Shown here piece by piece: positions 53,961-64,000 of a stretch of DNA of 64,000 nucleotides. Each line of letters begins with the position of its first letter. The stretch's first letter is position 1. This stretch comes from Pseudomonas sp. NCCP-436 (GTDB lineage Bacteria; Pseudomonadota; Gammaproteobacteria; Pseudomonadales; Pseudomonadaceae). A program made the translations under genes and the position numbers. The stretch spans positions 248,001 through 312,000 of the forward strand of contig NZ_BPLZ01000001.1 of assembly GCF_019656335.1 (NCBI RefSeq), given 5' to 3'. Under the pieces are notes generated by a model that saw nothing but the letters and a program-made list of their open reading frames with translations, was not told the DNA's origin and did not search any database.

Positions 53961-55079
53961 GTGAGCGAAGCACCTACCCCGAAGACGCCCGATGAAACCC
54001 CGGCCGACGAGTTTCAGCCGGTCATGCCGGTTACTGTCGAGTCGAAGCCCCGTCGTGGTGCGACGGCCTTGGCAGGTTTTGCCTTGCTGGTCGGCCTGGC
54101 TGGTGTGGCGGCCGGAGGCTGGAGCCTCTGGCAGTTGCAGCAGATGCAGATCCAAGATCAGCAGCAGGCAGAGGCACTGCAATCGGCGCGTGATGACAAT
54201 GCCCGGCGCTTGCAGGGGCTGGCGCAGCAGTTGGACTCGCGACTGGCGGCGCTACCGACGCCTGCCGAGCTGGACGAGCGCCGGCGTCTGCTTGCCAATC
54301 TGCAGAGCGACCAGCAGCGCCTGAGTCACCGTCTGGAGTCCGTGCTGCAAGGCACCCGCCAGGACTGGCGTCTGGACGAGGCGGAGCATTTGCTGCGCCT
54401 GGCCGCGCTGCGGCTTTCCGCCATGCAGGATGTGACCACCGCCGAAACACTGGTGCAGGCAGCGGACGACATTCTGCGTGATCAGGACGACCCGGCCTCT
54501 TTCGCCGCCCGCGAGCAACTCAGCCTCAGCCTGGAGGCGCTGCGAACCACTCCGCGGCCGGATCGTGTCGGTTTGTTCCTGCAGCTGGGTGCGCTGCGTG
54601 AGCAGGCGGCCCGCCTCACGCCGCTGGCACCCACCTTTGATGGCCAGGGCGATGTACTTTCCGATCTGGCTGCCGAAGGGGATGGTGCGGCCTGGTGGAG
54701 CGAGTGGCTCAAGACACTGTCCGAATACTTCCGTATCGAGTTCGACGCAGACAGCAATATCCGTCCGTTGCTGTCCGGGCAGAGCCTATCCCGGGTGCGT
54801 CTGAGTCTGGCGCTGGCGCTGGAACAGGCGCAGTGGGCCGCCCTGCACGGACAGCCTCAGGTGTACAGGCAGGCGCTCGAACAGACCGGGCAGATTCTTG
54901 ATGCCCATTTCAATCTGGATAATCCGGACAGCCGGGCACTGCGCCAGCGTCTGGGCGAATTGGCCGAAGCCCGCGTCGAGGTTGAAACGCCGAATCTTGA
55001 TAATGCGCTCGATGCGCTGCGCGCCTACCTGCAGCGCAACCAGGCCCGGCGAGCCGCCGTGGCCGAGGAGGCGCCATGA
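53961..55079 (+). CDS. hemX: HemX-type membrane protein
   Basis: This 372-residue inner-membrane protein has one helix at about 34-56 after a short cytoplasmic head, then a coiled coil (QLQQMQIQDQQQAEALQSA) and a helical periplasmic domain. LDEAEHLLRLAALRLSAMQDV is the HemX signature. It was once annotated as uroporphyrinogen methyltransferase, but no methyltransferase fold is visible. It probably has a structural role with HemY. The start is GTG after GAAGGACGG; its stop overlaps hemY by 4 bases. Confidence 0.92.
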   Translation: MSEAPTPKTPDETPADEFQPVMPVTVESKPRRGATALAGFALLVGLAGVAAGGWSLWQLQQMQIQDQQQAEALQSARDDNARRLQGLAQQLDSRLAALPTPAELDERRRLLANLQSDQQRLSHRLESVLQGTRQDWRLDEAEHLLRLAALRLSAMQDVTTAETLVQAADDILRDQDDPASFAAREQLSLSLEALRTTPRPDRVGLFLQLGALREQAARLTPLAPTFDGQGDVLSDLAAEGDGAAWWSEWLKTLSEYFRIEFDADSNIRPLLSGQSLSRVRLSLALALEQAQWAALHGQPQVYRQALEQTGQILDAHFNLDNPDSRALRQRLGELAEARVEVETPNLDNALDALRAYLQRNQARRAAVAEEAP

Positions 55080-56314
55080 AGCGTCTGGTCTGGCTTGCCT
55101 TGCTGCTGCTGGCCGCAGCTGCACTGTACGGCCTGAGTCTGGCGGTTGAAGCGGATCGCGGCTATGTGCTGTTCGCCTACAAGGGCTTTCGTTACCAGTC
55201 CGGACTGTGGGCCTTTCTCGGTCTGCTGCTGGTCATAGTTCTCCTGGTTTATCTGATTCGTCTGCTGCTGCGTCTGTTGCTCAGTTCGACGCGTCTGGCC
55301 AATCCCTGGTCGCGCCTGCATCGTGAGCGTCGTGCCCGGCAGGCTGCCGCTCAAGGCATGCTCGACCTTGCCGAAGGGCGCTGGGCTCAGGCGTTACGTC
55401 AGCTTAGCCGTGCCGCCGAGGCCGACAGTCAGCCGCTGATTTACTACCTGGGCGCGGCGCGGGCGGCGCACCGGCTTGGTGATCACGAGCAGAGCGATGC
55501 ATTGCTCGAACGGGCGCTCAACCGTCAGCCGCATGCCGAACTGGCGATCGCCCTCACCCATGCCGAGTTGCAGCGTGGACGCGGCGAGAGCGATGCCGCG
55601 CTGGATACCTTGCAGGCCATGCGTGAGCGTCATCCGGGGCAGCATGAGGTGTTGCGCCAGCTGCACAATCTGTACCTGCAGCGTCAGGACTGGTCGGCTC
55701 TGCTCGGGCTGCTGCCGGAGCTGCGCAAGGAAAAGGCGCTGCCAGCTGCCGAGCTGGATGAGCTGGAACGGGAAACCTGGCGTGGGCGTCTGGCCGCTGC
55801 CGGACAGACATCCGCAGAGGATGCGCTGCAGCCGCTGATGCAGGCCTGGGGGCAGTTGTCCGCGTCCTTGCGCCAGGAGCCGGAGCTTATCGCAGCCTAT
55901 GTCGAGCAACTGCGTCGACTGGGGGCTCAGGAAAGCGCCGAGGAAGTGCTGCGCGCCGCGTTGAAGCGTCGTTACGACAGTCGCCTGGCGCGCTTCTATG
56001 GCGTCGTGCGCGGTGCCAATCCGGCCCAGCAGCTGCAGACTGCCGAGCTCTGGTTGCGCCAGCATCCGCAGGATCCCGCGCTGCTACTGACCCTTGGGCG
56101 ACTGTGCCTGCAGAATCAGCTGTGGGGCAAGGCGCGGGACTACTTCGAAAGCAGCCTGAGTCTTGAGCGACATCCGGAAACCTGTGCCGAGTTGGCGCGT
56201 TTGCTGGCCCGGCTGGGTGAGCTGGAGCGCAGCAATCAATTGCTGCTGGAAAGCCACAGTCTGTTGCACCAGGGTCTGCCACAGCTGCCACAGCCGGCCG
56301 CTACGCAGGCCTGA
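55076..56314 (+). CDS. hemY: HemY-type TPR membrane protein
   Basis: This 412-residue protein has two N-terminal membrane helices (about 3-22 and 42-65) followed by tetratricopeptide-like helical repeats. The early GYVLFAYKGFRYQSGLWAF is the HemY N-domain hallmark. It is unrelated to the Gram-positive protoporphyrinogen oxidase also called HemY. Its role in heme synthesis in gammaproteobacteria is accepted from context but unclear in mechanism. It ends the hem operon and is followed by dsbB. Confidence 0.92.
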   Translation: MKRLVWLALLLLAAAALYGLSLAVEADRGYVLFAYKGFRYQSGLWAFLGLLLVIVLLVYLIRLLLRLLLSSTRLANPWSRLHRERRARQAAAQGMLDLAEGRWAQALRQLSRAAEADSQPLIYYLGAARAAHRLGDHEQSDALLERALNRQPHAELAIALTHAELQRGRGESDAALDTLQAMRERHPGQHEVLRQLHNLYLQRQDWSALLGLLPELRKEKALPAAELDELERETWRGRLAAAGQTSAEDALQPLMQAWGQLSASLRQEPELIAAYVEQLRRLGAQESAEEVLRAALKRRYDSRLARFYGVVRGANPAQQLQTAELWLRQHPQDPALLLTLGRLCLQNQLWGKARDYFESSLSLERHPETCAELARLLARLGELERSNQLLLESHSLLHQGLPQLPQPAATQA

Positions 56315-56430
56315 ACGGACGGAATGGCTGTTGTACCGGACGAGCCGTCGTCCGCCAGGTGCCGGGAGCCTTGAAAGGCTCCCTCGCTTTCCTCTACCGT
56401 ACTGCCCTCGAATTTCCTCCCGGAGCCGTC

Positions 56431-56922
56431 ATGCAACTGGCCAGTCCGCGTTCCCTGTTTCTTCTGGCATTTCTTGGCTGCGTGCTGCTGATGGCCGTGG
56501 CGCTCTATCTGGAGCACGTGGTGGGACTCGAACCCTGCCCTATGTGCATCGTCCAGCGCATCTGTGTGATCGGTTTCGGCCTCGTCTGCCTGGTGGCGGC
56601 ACTGCACGGCCCTGGGCGTCTGGGGCGGCGCGTCTATGCGTTGTTGTCCCTGCTGTTCGTGCTGGTCGGCGGTGCTACGGCAGGCCGGCAGATCTACCTG
56701 CAGAGCGTGCCGGCTGACCAGCTCGAAGCCTGTCTGCCGAGCTTGGAATTCATGATGCAGGCCTTGCCGATGCAGGACATCGTGCGTCTGGTGTTTCAGG
56801 GTTCGGCAGATTGCGCTGAGGTGAACTGGACGCTGTTCGGCATGAGTATTCCGGAGTGGAGCCTGCTGGCCTTTATCGGCATGCTCGGTTTCTGTCTGCT
56901 CCAGCTCCTGCGTCGCGACTGA
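56431..56922 (+). CDS. dsbB: Disulfide bond formation protein DsbB
   Basis: This 163-residue inner-membrane quinone-linked oxidase re-oxidises DsbA. Four helices are evident. The first Cys pair is C36-P-M-C39 in the first periplasmic loop, and the second pair is Cys101 and Cys128 in the second loop. All four essential cysteines are present. ATG 56431 follows CGGAG, and the upstream extension is not conserved. Confidence 0.95.
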   Translation: MQLASPRSLFLLAFLGCVLLMAVALYLEHVVGLEPCPMCIVQRICVIGFGLVCLVAALHGPGRLGRRVYALLSLLFVLVGGATAGRQIYLQSVPADQLEACLPSLEFMMQALPMQDIVRLVFQGSADCAEVNWTLFGMSIPEWSLLAFIGMLGFCLLQLLRRD

Positions 56923-56925
56923 GCT

Positions 56926-56944
56926 CAAAGCCGCGGCAGCTTTG
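56926..56944 (+). terminator. Short hairpin after dsbB
   Basis: CAAAGC and GCTTTG pair over a 7-base loop directly after the dsbB stop. The stem is short and the T run poor, so it is only a possible terminator. Confidence 0.4.
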
Positions 56945-57140
56945 TCTTGCCGATCAAACAGTCGTATGAAATTACTCGTCGGCATGCCTTGATGGTGTCT
57001 TTCGGCGGGCATAATCTGGCCAGCATGCACCGCCCGAATGCCATTGTGCGGTTGCCTTCCCAAGACAAGCACTGCTCGGCAGGAACCTGTCGCGGCGGTG
57101 ACGTATAACATGCACATCGATAAGGGAAGCGAGGCTCATC

Positions 57141-57611
57141 ATGCTGGAGAGTTGCAGGAACGCCCAGGAGCGCTGGGGAGGGGTTCACCAACTGATTGAT
57201 CGCTGGCTGGGGGAGCGCCGGGAGCTGGTGCAGGCCTATACGGATCTGACCCGAGCCTCGCAGGCACCAACGGTCAATGGCGAGGCGCTTGAGAACTTCT
57301 GCGAGCTGCTGTTGGACTATGTCTCGGCAGGTCATTTCGAAGTCTACGAGCAGCTCACCAGTGAGGCTCGGGCCTTCAATGACAGTCGTGGTCTGGAGCT
57401 GGCACAGCAGATTTACCCGCGTATTCAGGCCATCACCGAAGTGGCGCTGACCTTCAATGACCACTGCGACAACGGCGACTGCCGCGACAGCGTATCGCTG
57501 GTGGCCGAGCTCAACAGTCTGGGGCAGCTCCTGCATGAACGCTTCGAACTCGAAGACTGTCTGATCGAGGTGTTACACAACGCCCATCAGGAGCAGGCTG
57601 AGGCGCTTTGA
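57141..57611 (+). CDS. algQ: Anti-sigma-70 factor AlgQ (Rsd family)
   Basis: This is a 156-residue helical cytoplasmic protein. [23 protein letters not shown] and [20 protein letters not shown] are Rsd/AlgQ signatures. It binds region 4 of sigma-70 and shifts RNA polymerase towards other sigma factors; in P. aeruginosa it also affects alginate and siderophore genes. ATG 57141 follows GGAAGCGAGG. It converges on the FKBP gene and shares the locus with algP, as in P. aeruginosa. Confidence 0.95.
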   Translation: MLESCRNAQERWGGVHQLIDRWLGERRELVQAYTDLTRASQAPTVNGEALENFCELLLDYVSAGHFEVYEQLTSEARAFNDSRGLELAQQIYPRIQAITEVALTFNDHCDNGDCRDSVSLVAELNSLGQLLHERFELEDCLIEVLHNAHQEQAEAL

Positions 57612-57617
57612 GCTGCC

Positions 57618-58265
57618 TCAGTCGGCAATCTCGATCAGTTCCAGTTCAAACAGTAGTGGGCTGTGGGGCGGAATCAGTTCGCCGGCGCCGTCGCGACCAT
57701 AGGCCTGGGCCGAGGGAATGGCCAGCCGCCAGCGGGATCCCTTGGGCATCTGGCGCAGAGCGGTCTGCCAACCTGAAATCAGGCTGTCGAGGCGGAACCA
57801 TTGCGGCGATTCGCTTTCATCGAACACTTCACCATTGGCCAGGGTGCCACGGTAGTGCACCAGAACCCGACTGCCTGGCGAGGGGCGCGGGCCGTTACCT
57901 GTGCGCAGTTCATTGACGATAATTCCGCCTTCCAGTTCACGGGCCCCGGCGCGCGCACGTTCACTTGAGAGAAAGCGTTGCTCCGCTGCGATGACTTCAT
58001 TCGTTGCCGGCAGATTGGCTGCGAGCCGGGCTTCGTGAGCTTCCAGCAACCGTTCGATGTGCTCGGGAGGCAGCCGCAGTGGCTCGTCTCGGTAGGCCTG
58101 GCGCAAGCCGTCCAGCAGGTCTTCCAGCGGCAGCTCCGGCATTTCCGCCTGCAGGCGCTCGCCCAGTCGTACGCCCAGGCTGTAGGCCAGATCCCGCTGT
58201 AGCGGATCGGCTCCGGCCGGCAGGCTGCAGCAGAGAAGAACGACGGCAGGCAGGATGCGCTTCAT
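57618..58265 (-). CDS. Periplasmic FKBP-type peptidyl-prolyl isomerase
   Basis: This 215-residue protein has a signal peptide (residues 1-19, ending AGA), a helical dimerisation domain at about 25-105 and an FKBP domain at about 110-213. VLVHYRGTLANGEVFDES, GWQTALRQMPKGSRWRLAIP and AYGRDGAGELIPPHSPLLFEL are catalytic-site segments. It resembles FkpA/Mip and should fold proteins in the periplasm. It diverges from algP and converges on algQ. Confidence 0.93.
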   Translation of the reverse strand: MKRILPAVVLLCCSLPAGADPLQRDLAYSLGVRLGERLQAEMPELPLEDLLDGLRQAYRDEPLRLPPEHIERLLEAHEARLAANLPATNEVIAAEQRFLSSERARAGARELEGGIIVNELRTGNGPRPSPGSRVLVHYRGTLANGEVFDESESPQWFRLDSLISGWQTALRQMPKGSRWRLAIPSAQAYGRDGAGELIPPHSPLLFELELIEIAD

Positions 58266-58401
58266 GACGGAGCTTCCGATCAGGCAGGAAGGTGATTATG
58301 CCAGCGCGCACCAGTTTGCGTATGCGTGGCGAAAAGGTCTATGGCGGTGCATGGCGCCTGCGTCTAGTATGGTCGCATCCACATCCGCCAGGAGGCGCGC
58401 C

Positions 58402-59136
58402 ATGTCGGCCAAGAAGAAAACCATTACCACTCCGCTGCACCTGCTGCATCAACTGTCTGCCAGTCTGCTCGAACACCTCGAGAGCGCCTGTTCCCAGGCT
58501 CTGGCCGATGCCGAGAAACTGTTGACCAAGCTCGAAAAACAGCGGGGCAAGGCTCAGGAAAAGCTGCACAGGGCCCGTGGCAAGTTGCAGGATGCCGCGA
58601 AAGCCGGCAAAGCCAAGGCGCAGGCCAAGGCCAGGAAGGCTGTTGATGAGCTGGAAGAACTGCTTGAGGCGTTGCAGTCCAGCCAGCGCGACACACGAGA
58701 CTACATTGCTCAGCTCAAGCGCGATGCCCAGGAGAGCCTTAAGCTGGCACAGGGTATTGGCAAGGTGCGTGAGGCAACTGCCAGGGCATTGTCCAGCCGT
58801 GAAGAGAAGGCGACGGTCAAGAAGCCGGTAGAAGGTAAGGTGGAAAAAGCACCGGCTGCCGCTAAGGCGACTACCAAAACTGCTTCCAAGCCCCCCGCCA
58901 GCAAACCTGCCGCCCGACCGGGCGCCCGGGCCGCGAAGTCGGCCACTGCCAAGACTGCTGCAACTAAGGCGCCGGCCCGGAGAGCCGCAACAACCACCGG
59001 GAAACCGGCCAGCAAGCCAGCCGAAAAACCATCAGTGAAGAAGCCGGCGGTACGTCGTAGGGCAACACCGAAGCCGGCGGCTGCGCCTGCTCCGGCTGCA
59101 AGCCCGGAAACCGCTGCACCTGTCAGCGCCTCCTAG
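58402..59136 (+). CDS. algP: Histone-like regulator AlgP (AlgR3)
   Basis: This is a 244-residue protein. The N-terminal two thirds are helical and coiled (PLHLLHQLSASLLEHLESAC, then LTKLEKQRGKAQEKLHRARG). From about residue 145 there is a Lys-, Ala- and Pro-rich tail of histone H1 style with irregular PAAKP, KPAS and TAKTAAT units. The tail is about 100 residues, clearly shorter and less regular than the long KPAA repeat array known from P. aeruginosa. It binds DNA and affects alginate genes there. ATG 58402 follows AGGAGG. Confidence 0.93.
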   Translation: MSAKKKTITTPLHLLHQLSASLLEHLESACSQALADAEKLLTKLEKQRGKAQEKLHRARGKLQDAAKAGKAKAQAKARKAVDELEELLEALQSSQRDTRDYIAQLKRDAQESLKLAQGIGKVREATARALSSREEKATVKKPVEGKVEKAPAAAKATTKTASKPPASKPAARPGARAAKSATAKTAATKAPARRAATTTGKPASKPAEKPSVKKPAVRRRATPKPAAAPAPAASPETAAPVSAS

Positions 59137-59142
59137 TCACTG

Positions 59143-59586
59143 CTAAAGCCTGTGGGCGGCGTCGCGCAGCCGTTGCAGCGCGGAGCCGTCTCCTTGCGCA
59201 AGCTGCTCCAGCCACGGCTGGCCGGCATTGCCGCATGGCCAGTCGGCACAGAGTGCCTGCAGTCGCTGCAGCAGCAGGTGCTCGGCCTGCAGTTCCAGTT
59301 CCTTGACCTGCTTGCGCAGTTCGGCCAGCCCGGCATCATTACCGGCCTGTTCGCGCCAGGCGCAGCGGATTTTCCGCAGTGGGCCAATGACCTGTTGTTG
59401 CCAGGGGCCGGCCAGTGCCTTCAACTCATCCCTTCGGGCGTCGCTGTAAAGGCTGTGGCGTTGTTCGAGCCAGGCTGCAGTCAGCAGCAGGCAGACATCA
59501 CTGCCGCTCTGCTGCAGTTGTAGGCAGTCGTCCTCCACGCCGGGGCAGGCGTACAGGCGCAGGGCAAAACTCCACAGGTCGGGCAT
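59143..59586 (-). CDS. TIGR02444-type protein of unknown function
   Basis: This 147-residue cytoplasmic helical protein opens MPDLWSFALRLYACPGVEDDC and has a mid-protein LLTAAWLEQRHSLYSD, both typical of the small family TIGR02444. Function is unknown. It is convergent with algP (6 bases between stops) and divergent from the ABC-F gene, an order kept in Pseudomonas. Confidence 0.85.
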   Translation of the reverse strand: MPDLWSFALRLYACPGVEDDCLQLQQSGSDVCLLLTAAWLEQRHSLYSDARRDELKALAGPWQQQVIGPLRKIRCAWREQAGNDAGLAELRKQVKELELQAEHLLLQRLQALCADWPCGNAGQPWLEQLAQGDGSALQRLRDAAHRL

Positions 59587-59714
59587 ACAGCCTCCGCAAG
59601 GGGCAGCCGACCGCCCCGTTCAAATGTTGTCGGAGCTTTCCCCATGCGGTGTTTGCAAAAACGCCTGCGCCGCAGTTGTGCTGTACCGGGACTGCCCCTA
59701 GACTCCGCGCCATT

Positions 59715-61621
<1,907 letters not shown>

Positions 61622-61625
<4 letters not shown>

Positions 61626-62164
61626 TGGAATACATCGAACTACTGACCAGCTGGAGTGATCCTCTGGTGCGCACCGGCCAGGTGCTATTGATCCTGCTGT
61701 TGGCCTGGCTTGCCCAGCGCATTCTGACTCGCGCCATCAGTCGTCTGGGGGCGCGCTACAGCCTGTTGCCGCCAGAAGTGTTGCTGCCGCTGCGCGGGCT
61801 GGTGCGCTGGCTGATCATGGGCAGTGCACTGCTGATGGTGCTGGAGCGTCTGGGCGTCTCGGCCACGGTATTGTGGACGGCGATCACCGGCTTTACAGCA
61901 GTGGCTGCGGTGGCCTTCTTCGCCATCTGGAGCGTGCTGTCGAATATGTTCTGCGCGCTGCTGATCTTCACCATGGGCCCCTTTCGCATCGGCGACACGG
62001 TGGAGGTGATCGATAGTGCCGATAAACCGGGGGTCAAGGGGCGGGTGGTGGCCATCAATCTGTTCTATACCACTATGCAGGATCTTGCCGAGGAAGCCGC
62101 CGGGGCGATGTTGCAGGTGCCCAACAGCCTGTTCTTCCAGAAATCCGTACGGCGTTGGCGTTAA
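61622..62164 (+). CDS. Small MscS-type mechanosensitive channel
   Basis: This 180-residue inner-membrane protein has three helices at about 17-33, 58-78 and 88-115. The pore helix is followed by the start of the MscS beta domain (GPFRIGDTVEVID and VKGRVVAINLFYTTMQD). It ends in the beta domain with VPNSLFFQKSVRRWR and lacks the alpha/beta cage of full MscS (about 280 residues). Such short MscS-like proteins exist, so this is probably not a truncation. It overlaps the ABC-F stop. Confidence 0.88.
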
Positions 62165-62268
62165 CCCGAGAGAATAGCCGCAATCCATTGTCTGTATGCA
62201 GGAACGCGCCGTGCAGGTACTGGCCTGTCCGATCCTATCAATCTGAAATCTTTTCGGAGTAAGCGCAA

Positions 62269-63030
62269 ATGGAATGGTTGAGCAGCCCGGAAATCTGGGT
62301 CGCATTTCTGACCCTGACTGCCCTGGAAATCGTCCTGGGCATAGACAACATAATTTTCATCTCCATTCTGGTTAGTCGTCTGCCGGTCGAGCAGCAGCCC
62401 AGGGCACGGTTCTTTGGCCTGGGATTGGCGATGGGAACCCGCATCCTGCTGCTGCTGTCGATCAGTTGGGTGATGCAACTGACGACGGATCTGTTCCATA
62501 TTTTCGGCGAGGGTATTTCCGGACGGGATCTGATCCTGTTTTTCGGCGGCCTGTTCCTGCTGTTCAAGAGTACTGCCGAGATCTATCACAGCCTGGAAGG
62601 CGATGAGGGTGGGGAGGAGGGGGCGCCGAAGAAGAGCTACGGCTTTCTCGGCATCATCATTCAGATCGCCATCATCGACATCGTTTTCAGCCTCGACTCG
62701 GTGATTACCGCCGTCGGCCTGGTGCAGCACGTACCGGTGATGATTGCGGCCATTGTCATCTCGGTGATCGTGATGATGCTTTCGGCCGGCACTATCTCCG
62801 CATTCATCGACAAGCATCCGAGCCTGAAGATGCTGGCATTGTCGTTCCTCATCGTGGTCGGCACCGTTTTGATTGCCGAGAGCTTCGATGTGCATGTGCC
62901 CAAAGGCTACGTGTACTTCGCTATGGCCTTCTCGCTGGGGGTGGAAGCGATCAACATCCGCTTGCGCAGCCGTATAAGCAAGAAGGCCAAGAGCGAGCCG
63001 GTGCGCTTGCGCAAGGGGGCACGCAGTTAG
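62269..63030 (+). CDS. TerC family membrane protein
   Basis: This 253-residue inner-membrane protein has about seven helices. The N-terminal TALEIVLGIDNIIFIS carries the TerC acidic motif, repeated as IDIVFSLDSVITAVG in the second half. A charged loop (EGDEGGEEGAPKKS) lies between. Relatives export manganese or help load metalloenzymes, and some affect tellurite resistance; the exact role is open. I looked at the 104 bases upstream for a manganese riboswitch and saw none. Start ATG 62269. Confidence 0.92.
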   Translation: MEWLSSPEIWVAFLTLTALEIVLGIDNIIFISILVSRLPVEQQPRARFFGLGLAMGTRILLLLSISWVMQLTTDLFHIFGEGISGRDLILFFGGLFLLFKSTAEIYHSLEGDEGGEEGAPKKSYGFLGIIIQIAIIDIVFSLDSVITAVGLVQHVPVMIAAIVISVIVMMLSAGTISAFIDKHPSLKMLALSFLIVVGTVLIAESFDVHVPKGYVYFAMAFSLGVEAINIRLRSRISKKAKSEPVRLRKGARS

Positions 63031-63149
63031 GCCATGACGTGGCGCCTGCGGGCGTCACGCAGCAGGCCCGTATGAAACTCGTGCCGGAGTAACGATGCTG
63101 GAGTAAGCTGTGGGTGCTCCGTTCCCTTTCCTGTTCGAGGTGCAGCGCC

Positions 63150-63782
63150 ATGGCTCTGGAAACCTGGCTCGCTTTCTTCATTGCCTGCTGGGTGATCAGC
63201 CTGTCACCCGGCGCCGGTGCGGTGGCTTCAATGTCTGCCGGGCTGCAATATGGCTTCTGGCGCGGTTACTGGAACGCGGTGGGGCTGCAACTGGGCCTGG
63301 CCCTGCAGATCGCCATTGTCGCTGCTGGTGTGGGTGCCGTATTGGCCACCTCGGCCATGGCCTTTAGTCTGATCAAGTGGTTCGGTGTGGCCTATCTGGT
63401 CTATCTCGGCTACAAGCAATGGAAGGCATTGCCCAGCGATCTGACGGCCGATGCTGCCGAGCGGCCTATTGGGCGCCCGCTGACGTTGATGTTGCGCGGC
63501 TTTCTGGTGAATTCCAGCAATCCCAAGGCCATCGTCTTCATGCTGGCGGTGCTGCCGCAGTTCATTGATATGCATGCACCGCTGCTGCCGCAGTACCTGC
63601 TGATGGGAGTCACCATGATTCTGGTGGATCTGATCGTCATGGCCGGTTATACCGGTCTGGCCTCGCACGTGCTGAGGGCCTTGCGCACGCCGCGCCAGCA
63701 ACGCCTGATGAACCGCAGCTTTGCCGCATTGTTCGTCGCTGCCGCCGGCCTGCTGGCCACGGTCAAGCGCGCTGCAGTCTGA
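63150..63782 (+). CDS. LysE/RhtB-family exporter (third copy)
   Basis: This is a 210-residue membrane protein with about six helices. ALETWLAFFIACWVISLSPG carries the LSPG variant of the family motif, and LVNSSNPKAIVFMLAVLPQF the second. It is of the homoserine/threonine RhtB type by length and motif. ATG 63150 places the helix at the start. No regulator gene is adjacent, unlike the other two LysE genes in the window. Confidence 0.9.
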   Translation: MALETWLAFFIACWVISLSPGAGAVASMSAGLQYGFWRGYWNAVGLQLGLALQIAIVAAGVGAVLATSAMAFSLIKWFGVAYLVYLGYKQWKALPSDLTADAAERPIGRPLTLMLRGFLVNSSNPKAIVFMLAVLPQFIDMHAPLLPQYLLMGVTMILVDLIVMAGYTGLASHVLRALRTPRQQRLMNRSFAALFVAAAGLLATVKRAAV

Positions 63783-63797
63783 TTCGGAAGGAGAGCG

Positions 63798-63827
63798 CGG
63801 CGTCCGCAGCGGTCGCTGCGGACGCCG
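63798..63827. terminator. Hairpin between the LysE gene and the edge gene
   Basis: A perfect 13-pair stem, CGGCGTCCGCAGC with its complement, closes on a 4-base loop between two converging genes. It has no T run but is well placed as a shared terminator. Confidence 0.6.
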
Positions 63828-63840
63828 TTGCATGGCGGGT

Positions 63841-64000
63841 TCAGTGCAGGATGACCGGCGCCTCGTCCGGGGGCAGTTGGCCGCCGCCGGAGGGATCACC
63901 ATAGCCTGCCGGGCGGCTGCCCAGCAGTTGTTCCTGCAACTGGGCGGCGACATCCTCGCCCAGTGCCTTGGAGACATCACGGATAACCCGGCCACGGTTC
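63841..64000 (-). CDS. C-terminal end of an unrecognised protein, cut by the window edge
   Basis: The last 52 codons and the TGA stop of a minus-strand gene are visible. The peptide begins NRGRVIRDVSKALGEDVAAQ, then has a proline- and glycine-rich end (GYGDPSGGGQLPPDE). Codon use and context suggest a real gene, but too little is present to name it. Confidence 0.55.
   Translation of the reverse strand, partial: NRGRVIRDVSKALGEDVAAQLQEQLLGSRPAGYGDPSGGGQLPPDEAPVILH

Noticed and set aside
62165..62268. Manganese (yybP-ykoY) riboswitch before terC
   Set aside because: Only 104 bases are available, and I could not find the conserved loop sequences or a terminator-antiterminator pair.

Overview
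The window is a high-GC gammaproteobacterial chromosome segment that reads as Pseudomonas. The evidence is the run algZ-algR-hemC-hemD-hemX-hemY-dsbB-algQ-algP, the lptM-lysA-dapF-DUF484-xerC-HAD run, a class I cyaA beside rnk and cyaY, and rpmB-rpmG. The order broadly resembles the P. aeruginosa uvrD and PA5250-PA5320 regions as I remember them. I cannot name the species. I saw no tRNA, rRNA, insertion sequence, prophage or CRISPR array.

Layout. 0-11.3 kb: 3' part-truncated uvrD, a GGDEF/EAL membrane protein, a VOC protein with a divergent LysR regulator, two LysE-type exporters each next to an AraC-type regulator, and a cyclopropane fatty acid synthase. 11.3-18.3 kb: a DctB/DctD-type two-component system followed by a TAXI-type TRAP transporter (binding protein, fused permease, DUF1850). 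A near-consensus sigma-54 promoter lies in front of the binding protein and fits control by the DctD-like activator. 18.4-25.8 kb: a secreted DUF3617 protein, a TonB-dependent siderophore receptor with a Fur-like site and a PepSY membrane partner, cardiolipin synthase and a BCCT betaine transporter.

25.8-33.6 kb is the accessory part. On the minus strand lie a type I secretion ATPase and a membrane fusion protein, then a lipoprotein, a four-helix membrane protein and a 906-residue RTX protein. The RTX protein has a helical N-terminus with a glycine-rich hydrophobic hairpin, an FrpC-like calcium-binding module and C-terminal RTX repeats. The small genes and the 5' end of the RTX gene are AT-rich, while the transporter is GC-rich. 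I read this as a possible contact or diffusible toxin system with its own immunity protein, and it is the most interesting part of the window.

34-50 kb is core genome: radC, a peptide-binding protein, ribosomal proteins L28 and L33, a HAD phosphatase, xerC, DUF484, dapF, lysA, lptM, an AraC regulator, cyaY, rnk, cyaA, small unknown genes and argH. 50-64 kb: the algZ/algR two-component system, late heme-synthesis genes, dsbB, the anti-sigma factor algQ, an FKBP isomerase, histone-like algP, an ABC-F ATPase with a small MscS channel, TerC and a third LysE exporter. The last 160 bases hold the end of an unrecognised minus-strand gene.
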